Positions 21,952 through 23,041 of a DNA stretch of 23,041 nt are shown in pieces; the stretch's first letter is position 1; every line of letters starts with the position of its first letter. The notes below the pieces were generated by a model. The model saw only the letters and a list, made by a program, of their open reading frames with translations. It was not told the origin of the DNA and made no database searches. Origin of the DNA: Desulfobacteraceae bacterium (GTDB taxonomy: Bacteria > Desulfobacterota > Desulfobacteria > Desulfobacterales > Desulfobacteraceae); assembly GCA_011390435.1 (NCBI GenBank), contig JAABSK010000016.1:1-23041 (forward strand), in the 5' to 3' direction. The translations under genes were made by a program, and so were the position numbers.

Positions 21952-22992
21952 TTATTCATTGACCCGTTCAGGCCAGCCATTGGCCGCCAGGTATGCAGCC
22001 AGGTTTCTGGGCCGGTATTTTGAATCATTTTCCCACCGGCGTTGTACGGTACTGTGAATCAAAACCGGCCCTTTCCCATGGTCGATCGGCCGGTAAAACC
22101 GGGATTTGGAACGGTAAATATGGCGCCGGGAATTGTGCAGCGTTGCATCACACCGGCCATTGAGACTGTCTGTCAGGTGGGACTCCACACTCAGTCCTGC
22201 CTGGACAGCCTCGGCCACCATCCAGCCCAGCGGAATATCTGACAGCAGTCCACCAGTTTCTTTATCCGGCGCATAGCTGCCGCCGATATTGCTGTGGGCG
22301 CCGGCAAACCATACCTGTTTCAGATCAAGACCCGGACGTGGATCCCACACCGTGGGTTCAAAATCCGACCGCAGTTCATCAATGGCCAGAGCATGGCGTG
22401 CAATGCGGACATTCGGACCCAGTTTGCTGTCATAAAACTCATCTTTTTTATCCAGCAGCCCAAGAAAGGAAAAAGGGATCCCCAGAGCACCGACGGTGTC
22501 CCATACTCCCACAAAAGCCACGTCACACCTGTCGTGGGAATATACTTTCCGAAATGCCAGTGATTTTTCACCCCTGGGCGCACATGCCTTTGCCGGGTTT
22601 TTATAATGTTCAAAAGCCGCTTCGATCAACCGCGCATCCGGTCGTTTGAGGATACCGCAATTGTAAATCAGACCACACAGGCTCCGCACCGTGTAGGCAC
22701 CGCGGCTGAAGCCGAACAGAAACAGATCATCGCCAGGTTGAAAATTTTGAACAATATAACGGTAATCATCCATGATGTTTTTGTTCAACCCTTTTCCGGT
22801 TGCGCCGCCAATGGCGGCATCATAGTAGGAGCCGATTCCCCAGTCATAAAACACCTGCTGGGGAACCCCGTCATTGCCCATCGGAGCAATGGCCCGTGCC
22901 AGACGCAATACATTGGTTGGAAAATCTCTGGTTAAATTTCTCTCCGGTCGGTTCCAGGTGCCGTCAGCACAGATGATCATCCGTTTTTTCAT
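21952..22992 (-). CDS. DUF2235 alpha/beta-hydrolase-like protein
   Basis: 346 residues from the ATG at 22992, which has AAAGG eight bases upstream; an in-frame TTG at 23025 is less likely. The protein begins MIICADGTWNRP, the DGTWN opening of DUF2235. The nucleophile elbow is GFSRGAYTVRS (Ser96), followed by VGVWDTVGALG with an aspartate and WFAGAHSNIGG with a histidine, which completes a Ser-Asp-His triad. Some DUF2235 proteins are type VI secretion phospholipases (Tle1-like); this one is short, has no extra domain and no secretion gene beside it, so a housekeeping or lipid-related hydrolase is equally possible. It converges on the kinase gene, 35 bases away. Confidence 0.85.
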   Translation of the reverse strand: MKKRMIICADGTWNRPERNLTRDFPTNVLRLARAIAPMGNDGVPQQVFYDWGIGSYYDAAIGGATGKGLNKNIMDDYRYIVQNFQPGDDLFLFGFSRGAYTVRSLCGLIYNCGILKRPDARLIEAAFEHYKNPAKACAPRGEKSLAFRKVYSHDRCDVAFVGVWDTVGALGIPFSFLGLLDKKDEFYDSKLGPNVRIARHALAIDELRSDFEPTVWDPRPGLDLKQVWFAGAHSNIGGSYAPDKETGGLLSDIPLGWMVAEAVQAGLSVESHLTDSLNGRCDATLHNSRRHIYRSKSRFYRPIDHGKGPVLIHSTVQRRWENDSKYRPRNLAAYLAANGWPERVNE

Positions 22993-23041
22993 TTGACAGC
23001 CTTTATGCGATCGCCTTAATTCCAAAATGCTTTGCTGTTTT

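Noticed and set aside
21952..22992. Type VI secretion effector of the Tle1 class
   Set aside because: The DUF2235 fold fits, but there is no VgrG, PAAR, adaptor or immunity gene alongside, so the effector role is not supported.
1..23041. CRISPR array, tRNA, insertion sequence or prophage
   Set aside because: I found no regularly spaced repeat, no tRNA-like cloverleaf, and no transposase, integrase or phage structural gene on either strand.

Overview
The window reads as chromosomal DNA of a Gram-negative anaerobe, most likely a Desulfobacterota member of the Desulfobacterales type. This is inferred from gene content and protein style: a cox operon with an A2-type subunit I, a small cysteine-rich protein beside an ATPase, an HDOD multidomain regulator, stand-alone TrpB2, and an adenosine kinase next to ahcY and metK. 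No ribosomal RNA or other taxonomic anchor is present. I see no insertion sequence, integrase, phage gene, tRNA or CRISPR array. The region looks like stable core or lightly accessory chromosome.

Region 1 (1-6600). The 3' end of a membrane-type spermidine synthase faces a minus-strand respiratory operon read from right to left: DUF2231 membrane protein, DOMON protein, SCO copper chaperone, CoxA, CoxC, CoxD, CoxB, CtaB. The genes are tightly packed, overlapping in three places. A sigma70-like promoter lies upstream of the DUF2231 gene. CoxA has the YS-HPAVY arrangement of A2-type proton pumps. CoxB has a full CuA site but no fused cytochrome c. A heme O synthase is present but no heme A synthase.

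Region 2 (6461-6800) is a 338-base gap. On the plus strand it holds a good promoter, a small hairpin, an unpaired ACCTCCTTA (identical to the usual anti-Shine-Dalgarno end of 16S rRNA) and a strong intrinsic terminator. I propose a small RNA of about 140 nt.

Region 3 (6799-9510), minus strand: a DUF2914 secreted protein whose promoter places the transcript start at its ATG (apparently leaderless), a CdaA-type diadenylate cyclase fused to YbbR repeats, and a TesB-like thioesterase.

Region 4 (9577-13794): stand-alone TrpB2, then a coupled pair (Cys-rich small protein and AAA/ABC-type ATPase) on the plus strand. These meet a class I aminotransferase and a STAS-like small protein on the minus strand; the ATPase and aminotransferase genes overlap at their 3' ends.

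Region 5 (13873-17530): a large HDOD-GAF-degenerate GGDEF-PilZ-like signalling protein, converging on a patatin-like phospholipase. The patatin gene has a terminator hairpin in its own leader.

Region 6 (17823-21916) is an activated-methyl-cycle cluster. MetK makes SAM, AhcY splits S-adenosylhomocysteine into homocysteine and adenosine, and a divergent PfkB-family (probable adenosine) kinase would remove the adenosine that otherwise holds the AhcY reaction back. metK and ahcY each have their own promoter and terminator. The window ends with a DUF2235 alpha/beta-hydrolase on the minus strand.
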